A stretch of 31,841 nucleotides of DNA from Nanobdellota archaeon (GCA_030704765.1 JAUYDD010000064.1:1-31841), one strand, 5' to 3'; shown: positions 14,635 to 23,249, counted from the stretch's first letter. The notes: generated by a model not told the origin, from the sequence alone. Numbers and translations: made by a program.

Positions 14635-15766
14635 TTTTTTGCTTATTTAGAAGTTTGTTTAATTTTAAAGATTTTATAGATAAATAACCTAAAGCATCAC
14701 TATAAGTTATATTCTTTTTTTCTAAATTATCTGCAACTAAAGAAATAAATTTGTTTCCCATTTCAGATATTCTTTTTGTCTCAATGGGAATATTACTTGA
14801 TTTTTTTTCTCCTACTAAAACTGTTGATTTATATCTGTTTAAGATTTCTCCAAATAAATTTTCATTAATATAACCATATTGTAACATATTATAAAGAAGC
14901 ATTGTTTTACTAACCTTATATTTATTAGATAAGAAATTTAATGTTTCATTTTTAATTAGACTATCTTTATTCTCTTCAAATATTCTTTTAGCTATCTCTT
15001 CAGGAAGTAAAAAATTAGAAGAAAATTTGTTACACCATTTTTCTATTTTATTATTACTATCTAATTCTGGAATATCAATTCCTGTTTCTCCTAATAAGAC
15101 GTGGCCGAATTCATGCATTAAAGTAAATATTCTAGCATCAATAATATCTTTAGAATTAACAACTATTACTGCTGGTGTATCGTCTATTAAAGTAAAACCT
15201 CTTGCATCTTCTAAAGGCATAGAAATTTGAAATGGAAAAATATTAAATTTTTCAAAAGTTGTTCTTAGATAATTATAAAATTTGTAATGATTTTTGAATT
15301 TTTTTTGTTTATCCTCAGTCAAATCAAATAGCTTTCTGTAAAATAAAGATATTTCTTTTGGATCTTTAGAAATATCTACTTTTTCTATATTTATTTTTAT
15401 CTCTTCATTAATAAAATTTGATAATTCTTTACTGATTCTTTGTAAACTTCTAGCTCTCCTAATTGCAAAAATTGTTTTCTTTTCAAACTTATTATCCTTA
15501 CCTGAAATCATCCTAAAATCTTTAGGCAAAGATTTTTCTTCTGGAACTTTTGATAAAAAAAGTGAAGCAAGAGGCCTTTTTATAAGAGTTGTTAATTTTT
15601 CTAATTGTTTTAAAGTTGGTTTAGATTTTCCTGACAACCAATCGTCTATAAGATTTTCTTTACCACCTAATTTTTTTGATATTTCGGAGTACTTAAATCC
15701 AGCACTATCTATCCCCCATTTAATTATTTCAGGTTTAACATTTACATATATCGCTTTCTTTTTCAT
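14627..15766 (-). CDS. XRE regulator with ImmA/IrrE metallopeptidase domain
   Basis: 379 aa. The N-terminal helix-turn-helix (FKYSEISKKLGGKENLIDDWLSGKSKPTLKQLEKL, about 24-58) is XRE-like. The C-terminal part carries the zinc protease motif HEFGH at 218-222, followed by WCNKFSSNFLLPEE, the ImmA/IrrE pattern. The family cleaves or controls repressors in phage, ICE and toxin-antitoxin loci. It is the second gene of a minus-strand set: an 81-aa gene lies 10 bases upstream and the PIN gene overlaps its end. It probably controls the set through the repeat at 16040-16058. Confidence 0.88.
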   Translation of the reverse strand: MKKKAIYVNVKPEIIKWGIDSAGFKYSEISKKLGGKENLIDDWLSGKSKPTLKQLEKLTTLIKRPLASLFLSKVPEEKSLPKDFRMISGKDNKFEKKTIFAIRRARSLQRISKELSNFINEEIKINIEKVDISKDPKEISLFYRKLFDLTEDKQKKFKNHYKFYNYLRTTFEKFNIFPFQISMPLEDARGFTLIDDTPAVIVVNSKDIIDARIFTLMHEFGHVLLGETGIDIPELDSNNKIEKWCNKFSSNFLLPEEIAKRIFEENKDSLIKNETLNFLSNKYKVSKTMLLYNMLQYGYINENLFGEILNRYKSTVLVGEKKSSNIPIETKRISEMGNKFISLVADNLEKKNITYSDALGYLSIKSLKLNKLLNKQKND

Positions 15767-15776
15767 TTTTAAGCAA

Positions 15777-16022
15777 TTATCCTCCTTTTGACTTTATACT
15801 TTCTAAATCTTTCTGTTCTTGTCCTAACCTATCCTTTAGATATTTAAAGGGCAATTTTTCAGTCAAATCTGTAACAATCTCTAGTATCTCCTTATATTCT
15901 TCAATATTATAATTTGTTGAAGATTGTTCTATACTGAATGATTTTGATGTATCAAACTGATTCTTTCCTTCTCCTTGTTTCTTGATGGTTACTTCGCCCC
16001 ATCGTTTTTTCTGTACTTTCAT
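15777..16022 (-). CDS. Small leading gene of XRE-ImmA/PIN operon
   Basis: 81 aa, not recognised. The basic N-terminal strand-like part (MKVQKKRWGEVTIKKQG) is followed by a polar linker (Ser, Asn, Gln) and a helical C-terminus (IEEYKEILEIVTDLTEKL...KYLKDRLGQEQKDLESIKSK). No Cys/His site or membrane segment is seen. Ten bases separate it from the XRE-ImmA gene, so it is the first gene of the transcript. It may be a third component or a substrate of the metallopeptidase, which is inference from position only. Confidence 0.65.
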   Translation of the reverse strand: MKVQKKRWGEVTIKKQGEGKNQFDTSKSFSIEQSSTNYNIEEYKEILEIVTDLTEKLPFKYLKDRLGQEQKDLESIKSKGG

Positions 16023-16039
16023 TTTTGGTTTAACCTAAA

Positions 16040-16058
16040 GTATAATTAATGATTATAC
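16040..16058. promoter_or_regulatory. Operator-like inverted repeat of XRE-ImmA/PIN operon
   Basis: GTATAAT-taatg-ATTATAC has 7-bp arms and a 5-base spacer. It lies between a minus-strand TATA-like box (TTTATAAT, about 16060-16067) and the first ATG at 16022. This is the place expected for a repressor site over the transcription start. Confidence 0.6.
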
Positions 16059-16157
16059 CATTATAAAGATTATTGTTTCTTGAGATATAAATAAATGTTT
16101 AATAGATAAAATTAAAACCCTTTAATTCTTGATATTTCTATAGGTGTTAGAGTATGC

Positions 16158-17681
16158 ATGGAATATAAATCAAATAATAGTTACTCTCCACTTTTAACAA
16201 AATCCAAATATATGGTTGGTTTGCAGTGTCCGAAATATCTTTGGATATTGTTTCATGAAAAGCATAGGATTCCTGAGGCAGATGAAGAAACACAACATAG
16301 ATTTGACCAAGGGCATTTAATTGGAGAACTGGCAAAGAAACTCTGGAGAAATGGGATAGATGTTAATGATGAAGATTTTATCAAATCTTTAAAGAAAACT
16401 GAGGATGCATTGAAATTAAAAGTTCCTCTTTTTGAGGCTGGATTTAAGCCTAAAAATGAAAGAATATATTCAAGAGCAGATATACTGGAACCTGCTGGAA
16501 AAGATGAATGGGATATTATTGAAGTAAAAAGCTCAACTGAAGTTAAAGATGAGAATATTGACGATGTTGCTTTTCAAAAGTATTGTTATGAAAAAGCAGG
16601 GCTAAAAATAAGAAAATGCTTTCTAATGCATATTAATAATGAATATGTAAGAAAAGGAGAGATTAAGAGAGAAAAGATTTTTGTCAAAGAGAATATAACT
16701 TCTGAAGTTCTTGAAAAAATTGAATGGATTCCTGAAAAAATAAAAGAGATGCTTAAGATTATTGATTCAAAAGAAATGCCTAATATAAAGAAAAATCTAT
16801 CCTGTAAAGACCCCTATGAATGTCCATTAGTTTATGATTGTTGGGATTTTCTTCCTGAAAACAATATTTTTAATTTATACAGAGGAAAGAAAAAAGAATT
16901 GTTTGAATTATTGGAAGCAGGTGTGCAAGTTGTAAGTGATATACCTTCAGACTATAAGTTAAATGACAAACAGAAAATACAGCATCAATGCGAGAAAACA
17001 AATAAACCTTATATTGATAAAAAAGAAATCAAGAAATTTCTTTTAAGATTAAAGTATCCTTTGTATTTTCTTGATTTTGAAACAATTGGAACTGCAATTC
17101 CTCTTTATGATAATGCAAAACCTTATCAGCAGATACCTTTTCAGTTTTCTTTGCATGTTATTGAAAAAGAAAGTGCAAAGCCAAAACATTATTCTTATTT
17201 AGCTGATGGCAACAATGACCCAAGAGAAGAATTTATTGAAAAATTAAAAAAACTTTTGGGAACAAAAGGGAGCATTATTGTTTATAATCAGGGATTTGAG
17301 CAAGGAAGATTAAATGAGATTGCAGAATTTCTGCCAAAATATCAAGCCTGGGTAAATCAAGTTACAAAAAGAATGGTTGATTTATTAAAGCCATTCAGAG
17401 ATTTTTGTTATTATCATCCAAAACAAAAAGGTAGTTGTTCAATTAAAAAAGTATTGCCTGCTTTAACCGGAAAGAGTTATGAAGAAATGGAAATTGCTGA
17501 AGGTGGAACTGCTTCTTTAAGATATTTATATTCTATTCATGGTTCTTATGATGGAACAAAGGCTACGCCTGAAGAAGTTAAAAAAATTAGAGAGGATTTG
17601 GAAAAGTATTGCATTTTAGATACTCAAGGGATGATTTGGATTGTGGAGAAGTTGAGGGAGAAGGCGAAGGGAAAGAATTAA
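16158..17681 (+). CDS. RecB/Cas4-like nuclease fused to DUF2779 exonuclease
   Basis: 507 aa. The N-terminal half resembles RecB/Cas4 nucleases: LTKSKYMVGLQCPKYLW with C24, then RADIL (Asp), WDIIEVKSS (ExK) and YCYEKAGLKI. Then comes a three-cysteine run, LSCKDPYECPLVYDCW (about 214-229), which with C24 could hold a 4Fe-4S cluster. The C-terminal DUF2779 domain has a DEDD-type exonuclease start, LYFLDFETIGTAIPLYD (about 301-317), and a late Asp in CILDTQGM. It should degrade nucleic acid. The start uses ATG 16158; the nearby ATG 16154 reads into a stop. It precedes the AIPR gene by about 60 bases in the same direction. Part of its tail is found again as a decayed copy at 19601-19781. Confidence 0.85.
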   Translation: MEYKSNNSYSPLLTKSKYMVGLQCPKYLWILFHEKHRIPEADEETQHRFDQGHLIGELAKKLWRNGIDVNDEDFIKSLKKTEDALKLKVPLFEAGFKPKNERIYSRADILEPAGKDEWDIIEVKSSTEVKDENIDDVAFQKYCYEKAGLKIRKCFLMHINNEYVRKGEIKREKIFVKENITSEVLEKIEWIPEKIKEMLKIIDSKEMPNIKKNLSCKDPYECPLVYDCWDFLPENNIFNLYRGKKKELFELLEAGVQVVSDIPSDYKLNDKQKIQHQCEKTNKPYIDKKEIKKFLLRLKYPLYFLDFETIGTAIPLYDNAKPYQQIPFQFSLHVIEKESAKPKHYSYLADGNNDPREEFIEKLKKLLGTKGSIIVYNQGFEQGRLNEIAEFLPKYQAWVNQVTKRMVDLLKPFRDFCYYHPKQKGSCSIKKVLPALTGKSYEEMEIAEGGTASLRYLYSIHGSYDGTKATPEEVKKIREDLEKYCILDTQGMIWIVEKLREKAKGKN

Positions 17682-17739
17682 AAGATATGTATTCTTAAAA
17701 AATAATATATCAAAATAATAAATATACAATATTGTGAAG

Positions 17740-19476
17740 ATGGATAAAGAAATACTTATCAGTTATAATGATGTTCAAAACATGATAGATAAGTTATCTA
17801 AACTCTCATCTATAGAACAGACTAAAGAATTAACTAAATTTTATTTTGTGGCAAGATTTGACGTTTCTCTGGCAAAGTTTGAAAACCACTATGTTGATGG
17901 TAAAGATGATGGCGGAATAGATCTTTTTTATTCTGAGGATAACACATTCCATATTTTTCAATCTAAATTTACAAATTTTCCAAAAAAATGTAACATTGCA
18001 GATATAGAGCCCGATCTTATTAAGATTTTTAAGACAATTTCAATACAAAATCCAAACGAAGACGCTAAAGAATTTGTTGAATCTATAAAAAATAATTTAA
18101 ATAACCCTGATAAAAATTTAGAAATTGTTTGGATAACAACAAATATCATTCAAGATTCTGTAAGAGAAGAAGCAAATAAAATATTCAATAAATTAAAAAG
18201 AGAGAATAACTGGAAAATTAATGTCGATTTATATTTTGTAGATAAGTCTTTTTTGGAAACTGTAATCTATGATTTAAAACATGGTTATGTACCTTATACT
18301 GGTAAAAAGGTTTTAGATATATTACCAAATGAACTAATTATACATAACGGTTCAAGTATAGGAATAAAATCTATAGTTTGTGTAGCAAATATAAATAATT
18401 TATTATCTTGGTTTGATGATGATCGCTATTGTGTTAATAATTTTTTACAAAAAAATGTAAGGGGCTTTGTAGGAGATACGATAATCAACGAGGAAATCGG
18501 TGAATCTTATTCCAAGGAACCTGATTTATTTTGGTTTAAACATAATGGTATAATAATTTTTGCTGATGATTTCTTTTTTGACAAAAATGAAAAAAAAATA
18601 TTTCTTAGAAATCCTCAAATAGTAAATGGAGGGCAAACCGTTAAAAAATTGTATTCGATTTATAAAAAAGAGAATGGAAAAATTTCAGAAAGTTCTAGGG
18701 TTTTAATTAGAATATACAGGCTTGCTTACGAAAATTCAGAAACTTACAAAAAAAGCATAGATATCATTTCCGCATTAAATTCTCAGAATAAAATTTATAA
18801 ATCGGATTTGAGGTCTAATGATCCTACTCAAGTTATGCTCGAAAATCATTTAAGTAAATTAAATTATAAGTATGAAAGAAAAAGAAGTGAAGGCATTAAA
18901 AGTACGAAAGATGTTATAAAAATGAGAGATCTTGCAAGACTATATTATTATTGCAAAAAGAATTCACCAAATCAAGGCATAATAGCTCAGGTAGAAGAAC
19001 TTTTTGAGGAGGAAGATAAATATGAAGAAATTTTTGATCAAGATGAAATAAACAAAGAACTATATGCAGGTCATGTAATTATAAATTACTTGACATGTTG
19101 GAATATTGATTATAATATTAGAATGGTCAACAAACATCTTTCAAAAAGAGACAAAATTTTTTTTTACTTAATTAGATTTTATATAGTTAATGAAATATAT
19201 CAAAAATTAAAAAAATGGAAAATTCGGCAATTCAGATTAGGTTGGCGTCATTGGGTAGAATTTTTGGAATCAAATGAATTCAATGACGCATGTTATCGTT
19301 TTTCTAAACCTCTTTTTAGAAAAGGTAGAGAAATGATTCCGAGAGATGAAGAGCCAAAAAATTTCTTTAGGAGAAAAGAAGTTATTGAAAAGTTTTCTAA
19401 AAAGACGAGAGTTAGTGAATTTAATAGGTTATTCGATAAAGCATTAAATAATTTTATTGAAAGGACCCAAAAATAA
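17740..19476 (+). CDS. AIPR-family abortive-infection protein
   Basis: 578 aa. The N-terminal part carries an Mrr-like nuclease pattern: DGGIDLFYSED (D61) then FHIFQSKF (Q74, K76). The middle holds the AIPR hallmarks NVRGF (239-243), FWFKHNGI (264-271) and NPQIVNGGQTV (291-301). AIPR proteins were named for abortive phage infection resistance in bacteria. A nuclease role that kills or arrests infected cells is likely but not shown here. ATG 17740 is preferred over the GTG at 17734. It follows the DUF2779 nuclease in the same direction, and a decayed tail of that gene family stands right after it, so the gene was probably placed into or between duplicated nuclease genes. Confidence 0.88.
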   Translation: MDKEILISYNDVQNMIDKLSKLSSIEQTKELTKFYFVARFDVSLAKFENHYVDGKDDGGIDLFYSEDNTFHIFQSKFTNFPKKCNIADIEPDLIKIFKTISIQNPNEDAKEFVESIKNNLNNPDKNLEIVWITTNIIQDSVREEANKIFNKLKRENNWKINVDLYFVDKSFLETVIYDLKHGYVPYTGKKVLDILPNELIIHNGSSIGIKSIVCVANINNLLSWFDDDRYCVNNFLQKNVRGFVGDTIINEEIGESYSKEPDLFWFKHNGIIIFADDFFFDKNEKKIFLRNPQIVNGGQTVKKLYSIYKKENGKISESSRVLIRIYRLAYENSETYKKSIDIISALNSQNKIYKSDLRSNDPTQVMLENHLSKLNYKYERKRSEGIKSTKDVIKMRDLARLYYYCKKNSPNQGIIAQVEELFEEEDKYEEIFDQDEINKELYAGHVIINYLTCWNIDYNIRMVNKHLSKRDKIFFYLIRFYIVNEIYQKLKKWKIRQFRLGWRHWVEFLESNEFNDACYRFSKPLFRKGREMIPRDEEPKNFFRRKEVIEKFSKKTRVSEFNRLFDKALNNFIERTQK

Positions 19477-19600
19477 ACTTATTTTAAAGGTGTTAGGATG
19501 ATATCAACCTACTCGGATTTAAAAAGAAAAATGAAGAAATTGATGATTTAAAAGAATCAATAAATCAGATAGAGAAAGCTATTTCTAAAGATTAAATTGT
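19477..19600. other. Short coding remnant after AIPR
   Basis: There is no intact gene. A frame reading LGFKKKNEEIDDLKESINQI then EKAISKD-stop (about 19518-19595) has no start codon and resembles a coiled-coil fragment. It joins directly to the decayed DUF2779 tail that follows. Confidence 0.35.
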
Positions 19601-19781
19601 GAAATCGCAGAAGGGGGAACAGCTTCTTTAAAATATCTGTATATGATTTTTGGAGACCTTGCTGGCAACATGCCATCTCAGCCAGAGGCTGAAAAGACAT
19701 GCAAAGATTTAGAGGATTATTGCGGGCCGGGATACACAAGGGATGGTTGAGATTGTGGAGAGGTTGAGAGAAAGAGCGTGA
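19601..19781 (+). pseudogene. Decayed C-terminal copy of DUF2779 nuclease
   Basis: The frame reads EIAEGGTASLKYLYMIFGDL ... CKDLEDYCGP and then, after one extra G near 19727-19732, DTQGMVEIVERLRERA-stop. The intact gene at 16158 has EIAEGGTASLRYLYSIHG ... REDLEKYCIL, then DTQGMIWIVEKLREKA. So this is the last 60 residues of a paralogue, lacking a start and carrying a frameshift. It is too divergent in its middle (GDLAGNMPSQPEAEK against SYDGTKATPEEVKK) to be a recent duplicate of the intact gene. Confidence 0.8.
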
Positions 19782-19790
19782 GGTGTAATG

Positions 19791-20168
19791 ATGGAAACTG
19801 CTGAACAATTTATCAAGAGAAAAGAACAAGAATACAGTAAAGAAAAAGGTAAGCCTATTAAATTTAAGGATATAGGAAGAAAAGGTAAACATCATTTTAT
19901 TAGGGAAGATTATGTTTTTATGAAGCAATCAAATCTTCCTGTAAAAGTATTTATTTTTGAAAGATTAAGGAAGGTCGAAATTAACGGCAAACTTGCTTAT
20001 AATAATTCAAATTTAGGAGCAATTGAATATAGAATAGGGTATTATATAATAGGAAAGATTGGAAGAATGAATGGAAAATGGACTTGGGGTCAATATTGTC
20101 CATTAATTCCACAAAAAGATTTTGAAAAGTTAATAAAACTTGCAAAAGAGAAAGGAGTGTTATTATAA
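19791..20168 (+). CDS. Hypothetical protein, 125 aa
   Basis: Function not known. The N-terminal helix (ETAEQFIKRKEQEYSKEKGK) is followed by a beta-rich core (VKVFIFERLRKVEINGKLAY) and YRIGYYIIGKIGRMNGKWTWGQ. The end CPLIPQKDFEKLIKLAKEKGVLL is typical of a small conserved family I have seen in bacterial and archaeal accessory regions but cannot name. The start could be ATG 19788 or 19791. It follows the decayed nuclease tail, whose stop is only 9 bases before it, and lies 13 bases before the next gene's ATG. It is probably cotranscribed with 20182-20763. Confidence 0.6.
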   Translation: METAEQFIKRKEQEYSKEKGKPIKFKDIGRKGKHHFIREDYVFMKQSNLPVKVFIFERLRKVEINGKLAYNNSNLGAIEYRIGYYIIGKIGRMNGKWTWGQYCPLIPQKDFEKLIKLAKEKGVLL

Positions 20169-20181
20169 TTTTCTGTATAAA

Positions 20182-20763
20182 ATGATAAAATTTAATATAC
20201 TTTATGAGGATTTAATGGAAGCACACAATAGTAAGGAAGCTCAATATGATAAAGCATACAAAGAATTAATTTTGCCTACAAAAGATTCTTGGAAAGAATT
20301 AGATTCTATAATAGATTTTGTTAGAAGGTGGAATAAAAGAGTGCCTATAGGAAAAAATAAAGATAAAATCAAAGAAGTAATTTTAAGTTTAAGAAAGGAA
20401 TTTGAAGTCTTTAAAAATTGTTGTATTGAGAATTTTGATTTTACACAAGAGAATATAGGGCTAATTAAGAAAATATATGATACACTCTCAAAAACGGTTT
20501 TAAAATCAACTGGAACAACAAAATTAATGCATGGAATGAATCCTAATTTATTTGTTATGTGGGACAAAGGGATATATGACCATTATGGTTGCTACCCTAA
20601 TTCTACAGGATATATTCGTTTTATGGAATCTATGCAAGAAATAATAGTAAAAATATTAAAACAACATAATAAAGAAGAAATAATAAAAGAGACTAATAGA
20701 ACTTTGCCAAAATTGGTAGATGAATATAATTGGATGCATTTTAGAACTTCAAAAGTTGTGTAA
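20182..20763 (+). CDS. Possible OGG/HhH-fold glycosylase-like protein
   Basis: 193 aa from ATG 20182; the longer frame from 20140 overlaps the previous gene and is less likely. The helical N-terminal half (IKFNILYEDLMEAHNSKEAQ ...) leads to SKTVLKSTGTTKLMHGMNPNLFVMWDKGI, then YDHYGCYPNSTGYIRFMESM. The pattern of Lys, then a leucine/methionine-His, NPxLFxxWD, and an invariant Asp resembles OGG-like helix-hairpin-helix glycosylase folds found in some defence loci. I see no clear hairpin-helix-hairpin glycine motif, so the assignment is weak. It lies between a small unknown gene and a gene that may be a restriction enzyme. Confidence 0.5.
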   Translation: MIKFNILYEDLMEAHNSKEAQYDKAYKELILPTKDSWKELDSIIDFVRRWNKRVPIGKNKDKIKEVILSLRKEFEVFKNCCIENFDFTQENIGLIKKIYDTLSKTVLKSTGTTKLMHGMNPNLFVMWDKGIYDHYGCYPNSTGYIRFMESMQEIIVKILKQHNKEEIIKETNRTLPKLVDEYNWMHFRTSKVV

Positions 20764-20907
20764 AAAGTCACACTAAATCAAGACTTTATACACAAAGCCA
20801 AGATGAGAGAAAGGATTAAAAAGCATAAAAAATCCATATTTCTGTTCTGTGGGGAAGAGATTTCTAAAAAACAATAAAATTAAAAGAATGAGAGATTTAA
20901 CTTAAAC

Positions 20908-21765
20908 ATGGCGGAAGGAACAATTAAAGAATATCTAAATAAAAATATATCTTTGGAAACTTTAAAAATTGTTAATAAAATTTTAAAGATAAATAATTTA
21001 AAAGGAATTTCTAAATTTGCTAGAGTTCGAAGATTAGAAGCTTTAAATGAAGCTTTAAATTTTCCCACAGGACCAGATCAAAATTATAGAAAAACCACTA
21101 TCTTATATGAATTAAAGAACTATGCTATAGCTATAGCAAAACCTGGAAAGGAAGCTGCCCCAGAGTATAAAAATTGTACTCATTATATTACAAGAGAGAA
21201 AACAAATAATCCAAATGATATGAATCCACTTATTCTTGAGAATAATAAAAAAATTGATAAGGATTTGACTTTTGAAGATATGTTCCAAAAAATTGAATTA
21301 TTGAAGCATTCTGATTTATTTGGATTAGAATTATTAGGGATGTTACTTTATAGAGCTGCATTCATGTTAGATCATATTAAAGACACGAATGGTAATTGGC
21401 GTTACAACCCCCCTATAGAAATCCTAAAAATATTAGAAAACAGAATACCTAATGTTTCTGGAGTACCTCTAAGAGTTTTTATTCATTTTTTAGAGATTTT
21501 ATCTTTAAATGAAGATATAAAAATATATACACTTGGTAGAAATGAACTAAAAGAAGATTATGGAAGAATAAATACACTCTTAACTTTTGTTCATTTGATA
21601 GCCGTATTGATAGAAAGAACTTCTATAGCTAAATTTGCTGGAAGTTTTGCAAGACCTCCTGTGGGAATGGCCCCTATTCCCAAAACAAAAATATTTGAAA
21701 GTTTTCCTTTATTAGATCCAGATTTTTTTGATATTTCTACTCAAGGAACTCTTTTAAAGGATTAA
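20908..21765 (+). CDS. Unknown protein beside DNA methyltransferase; restriction candidate
   Basis: 285 aa, not recognised by motif. The N-terminal part is helical and basic (LKGISKFARVRRLEALNEAL). The centre holds FPTGPDQNYRKTTILYELKN and HYITREKTNNPND. A long helical region follows (FGLELLGMLLYRAAFMLDHI, then DTNGNWRYNPP), and the end is FARPPVGMAPIPKTKIFESF then PLLDPDFFDI. No PD-(D/E)XK, HNH or GIY-YIG motif can be pointed to. The gene runs tail to tail into the beta-class methyltransferase, their coding ends overlapping by 29 bases. Such a close pairing with a solitary methyltransferase is typical of type II restriction-modification. That makes this the best candidate endonuclease, purely from context. 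Confidence 0.5.
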   Translation: MAEGTIKEYLNKNISLETLKIVNKILKINNLKGISKFARVRRLEALNEALNFPTGPDQNYRKTTILYELKNYAIAIAKPGKEAAPEYKNCTHYITREKTNNPNDMNPLILENNKKIDKDLTFEDMFQKIELLKHSDLFGLELLGMLLYRAAFMLDHIKDTNGNWRYNPPIEILKILENRIPNVSGVPLRVFIHFLEILSLNEDIKIYTLGRNELKEDYGRINTLLTFVHLIAVLIERTSIAKFAGSFARPPVGMAPIPKTKIFESFPLLDPDFFDISTQGTLLKD

Positions 21766-22498
21766 TCTTATTTAACCTATCTCTTCCAATTTTACAGTAT
21801 TCTGGGTTAATTTCTATACTTATGCTTTTTCTATCTAATTCTTTAGCAGCAGCTGCTGTTGTAAATGAACCTCCAAATGGATCCAGAATAATATGACCCG
21901 GATTAGAACTTGCTTTAATAAAAATTTTTATTAAATCTTTAGGTATTTGACAAGGATGAGGAGTTTTATCTCTACTAACATTTTTTACTATATTAAAATG
22001 AAATACATCGTAAGGCATTCTTCCAGGACTTCCATTTTTTACTAGTTCTTTAATTCTTTTATCTGTTGGATTTTTATAAGGAACTGCTATCTCCTTTTTA
22101 TTAAAAGTATGAGGTTTTTCTCCTTTTACATAAAAGAGTATAGAATGTTGACTTCTAGTGAAGTTTGTTGGAGACATGCCCGTGTTCACAGGATAATGCC
22201 ATGTCATCCAACGTTTAAATGTTAAATGTTGATCCAAAAATGGAACTAAATAAGCATTATTTTCTGGATAATTAAATAAGTATAACGCTGAACCCTGTTT
22301 TATAACTCTGATACATTCTATTAACCATTTTTTACACCATTCTATATATTCTTCTTTATTCAAGTTATCCTTATATTTACCATAATTTTTTCCAATATTG
22401 AATGGCGGGTCAGTTACAATCAAATCAATACTTTCATCAGAAAGTTTTTTTAATTCAATTAAACTATCTCCGCAAATTATTATATGATTTTTTTCCAT
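21737..22498 (-). CDS. Beta-class DNA methyltransferase (N6-adenine or N4-cytosine)
   Basis: 253 aa. The catalytic motif IV, TDPPFNIG (29-36), comes first. The SAM-binding motif I, ILDPFGGSFTTAAAA (204-218), follows, with the next-strand acid in SISIEINPEYC. A central region (about 95-175) can hold the target recognition part. This order defines the beta class. DPPF fits either N6-adenine or N4-cytosine transfer. Length and layout are those of single-chain type II enzymes. The promoter lies on the minus strand (TTTATATAAAT, about 22526-22536), flanked upstream by the palindrome at 22546. The recognition site cannot be read from the sequence. It may protect DNA from the convergent 20908 product. 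Confidence 0.88.
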   Translation of the reverse strand: MEKNHIIICGDSLIELKKLSDESIDLIVTDPPFNIGKNYGKYKDNLNKEEYIEWCKKWLIECIRVIKQGSALYLFNYPENNAYLVPFLDQHLTFKRWMTWHYPVNTGMSPTNFTRSQHSILFYVKGEKPHTFNKKEIAVPYKNPTDKRIKELVKNGSPGRMPYDVFHFNIVKNVSRDKTPHPCQIPKDLIKIFIKASSNPGHIILDPFGGSFTTAAAAKELDRKSISIEINPEYCKIGRDRLNKINPLKEFLE

Positions 22499-22545
22499 TC
22501 TTTTTTACCTAAAATATAGATTTTTTATTTATATAAAAACATATG

Positions 22546-22565
22546 TGATCACTATTGAGTGATCA
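22546..22565. promoter_or_regulatory. Perfect 8-bp-arm inverted repeat upstream of methyltransferase
   Basis: TGATCACT-attg-AGTGATCA contains two GATC sites. It lies just upstream of the methyltransferase TATA-like box and covers the stop codon of radC (22563-22565). It could be an operator for the methyltransferase or a radC terminator; the lack of a T-run right after the stem favours an operator. Confidence 0.6.
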
Positions 22566-23249
22566 AAATTTTATTAAACTCTTATCTTTCCAACTCCAAA
22601 AATTATTAATACTTATAATTATATGATCTACAATATTAATTCCAATTATTTTAGCAGATTCTATTAATTTAAGGGTTATCTCTAAATCTTCATTAGAAGG
22701 TTCTGGATTTCCTGTTGGATGATTATGAACCAATATTATTTTAGCTGCACTATTTTTAATTGCAGGTCTAAAAACTTCTCTAGGATGGATGATTGAGGCA
22801 TCTAAAATTCCTTTAGATATTAATTCTTCTCCTATGATGTAATTTTGAGTGTTTAACATTAAAATATAAAAATGCTCTTGCTTCTCATCTTTTAATCGCT
22901 CATGGAAATGAGCGAAAACATCTTCAGCACAGGTTATTTTTCTTTTATTTATATTGATTGATTGTATCAATTGATTGTATCTCTTTCCTAATTCAGCCAT
23001 TGCTAATATCTGCATTGCTTTACTTGGACCAATACCTTTTATCTCTTGAATCTCTTTTAATGAACAATCAAACAGCTTGTCTAGGTTATATTCTTTTATT
23101 AGATTATTTGACATGTCAATAACATTTTCTCCAATGCTTCCTGTCCTGAGAATTATTGCAAAGAGTTCTGCATTGCTTAATGTTTCTGGTCCATATTTAA
23201 GAAACCTTTCCCTCGGTCTTGAATCTTCATTCATCTCTTTAATTTTCAT
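22563..23249 (-). CDS. radC: RadC family JAB-domain protein
   Basis: 228 aa, full length. The N-terminal motif RPRERFLKYGPETLSNAELFAIILRTGS is the RadC signature. A helix-hairpin-helix (IKGIGPSKAMQILA, about 70-83) follows. The MPN/JAB domain shows HNHPTGNPEPSNED (175-188), the metal-binding HxH...D set, with the upstream Glu near 122-125. RadC was once tied to repair of stalled forks; the biochemical role is still unsettled, and it is often carried on mobile or defence islands. It is encoded just upstream of the methyltransferase in the same direction, with 64 bases between them. A broken second copy of its start is found at 27583-27720. Confidence 0.93.
   Translation of the reverse strand: MKIKEMNEDSRPRERFLKYGPETLSNAELFAIILRTGSIGENVIDMSNNLIKEYNLDKLFDCSLKEIQEIKGIGPSKAMQILAMAELGKRYNQLIQSININKRKITCAEDVFAHFHERLKDEKQEHFYILMLNTQNYIIGEELISKGILDASIIHPREVFRPAIKNSAAKIILVHNHPTGNPEPSNEDLEITLKLIESAKIIGINIVDHIIISINNFWSWKDKSLIKF

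Noticed and set aside
20802..20876. 24-codon frame MRERIKKHKKSIFLFCGEEI... before the 20908 gene
   Set aside because: It is very short, lacks a promoter or Shine-Dalgarno site, and could easily arise by chance.
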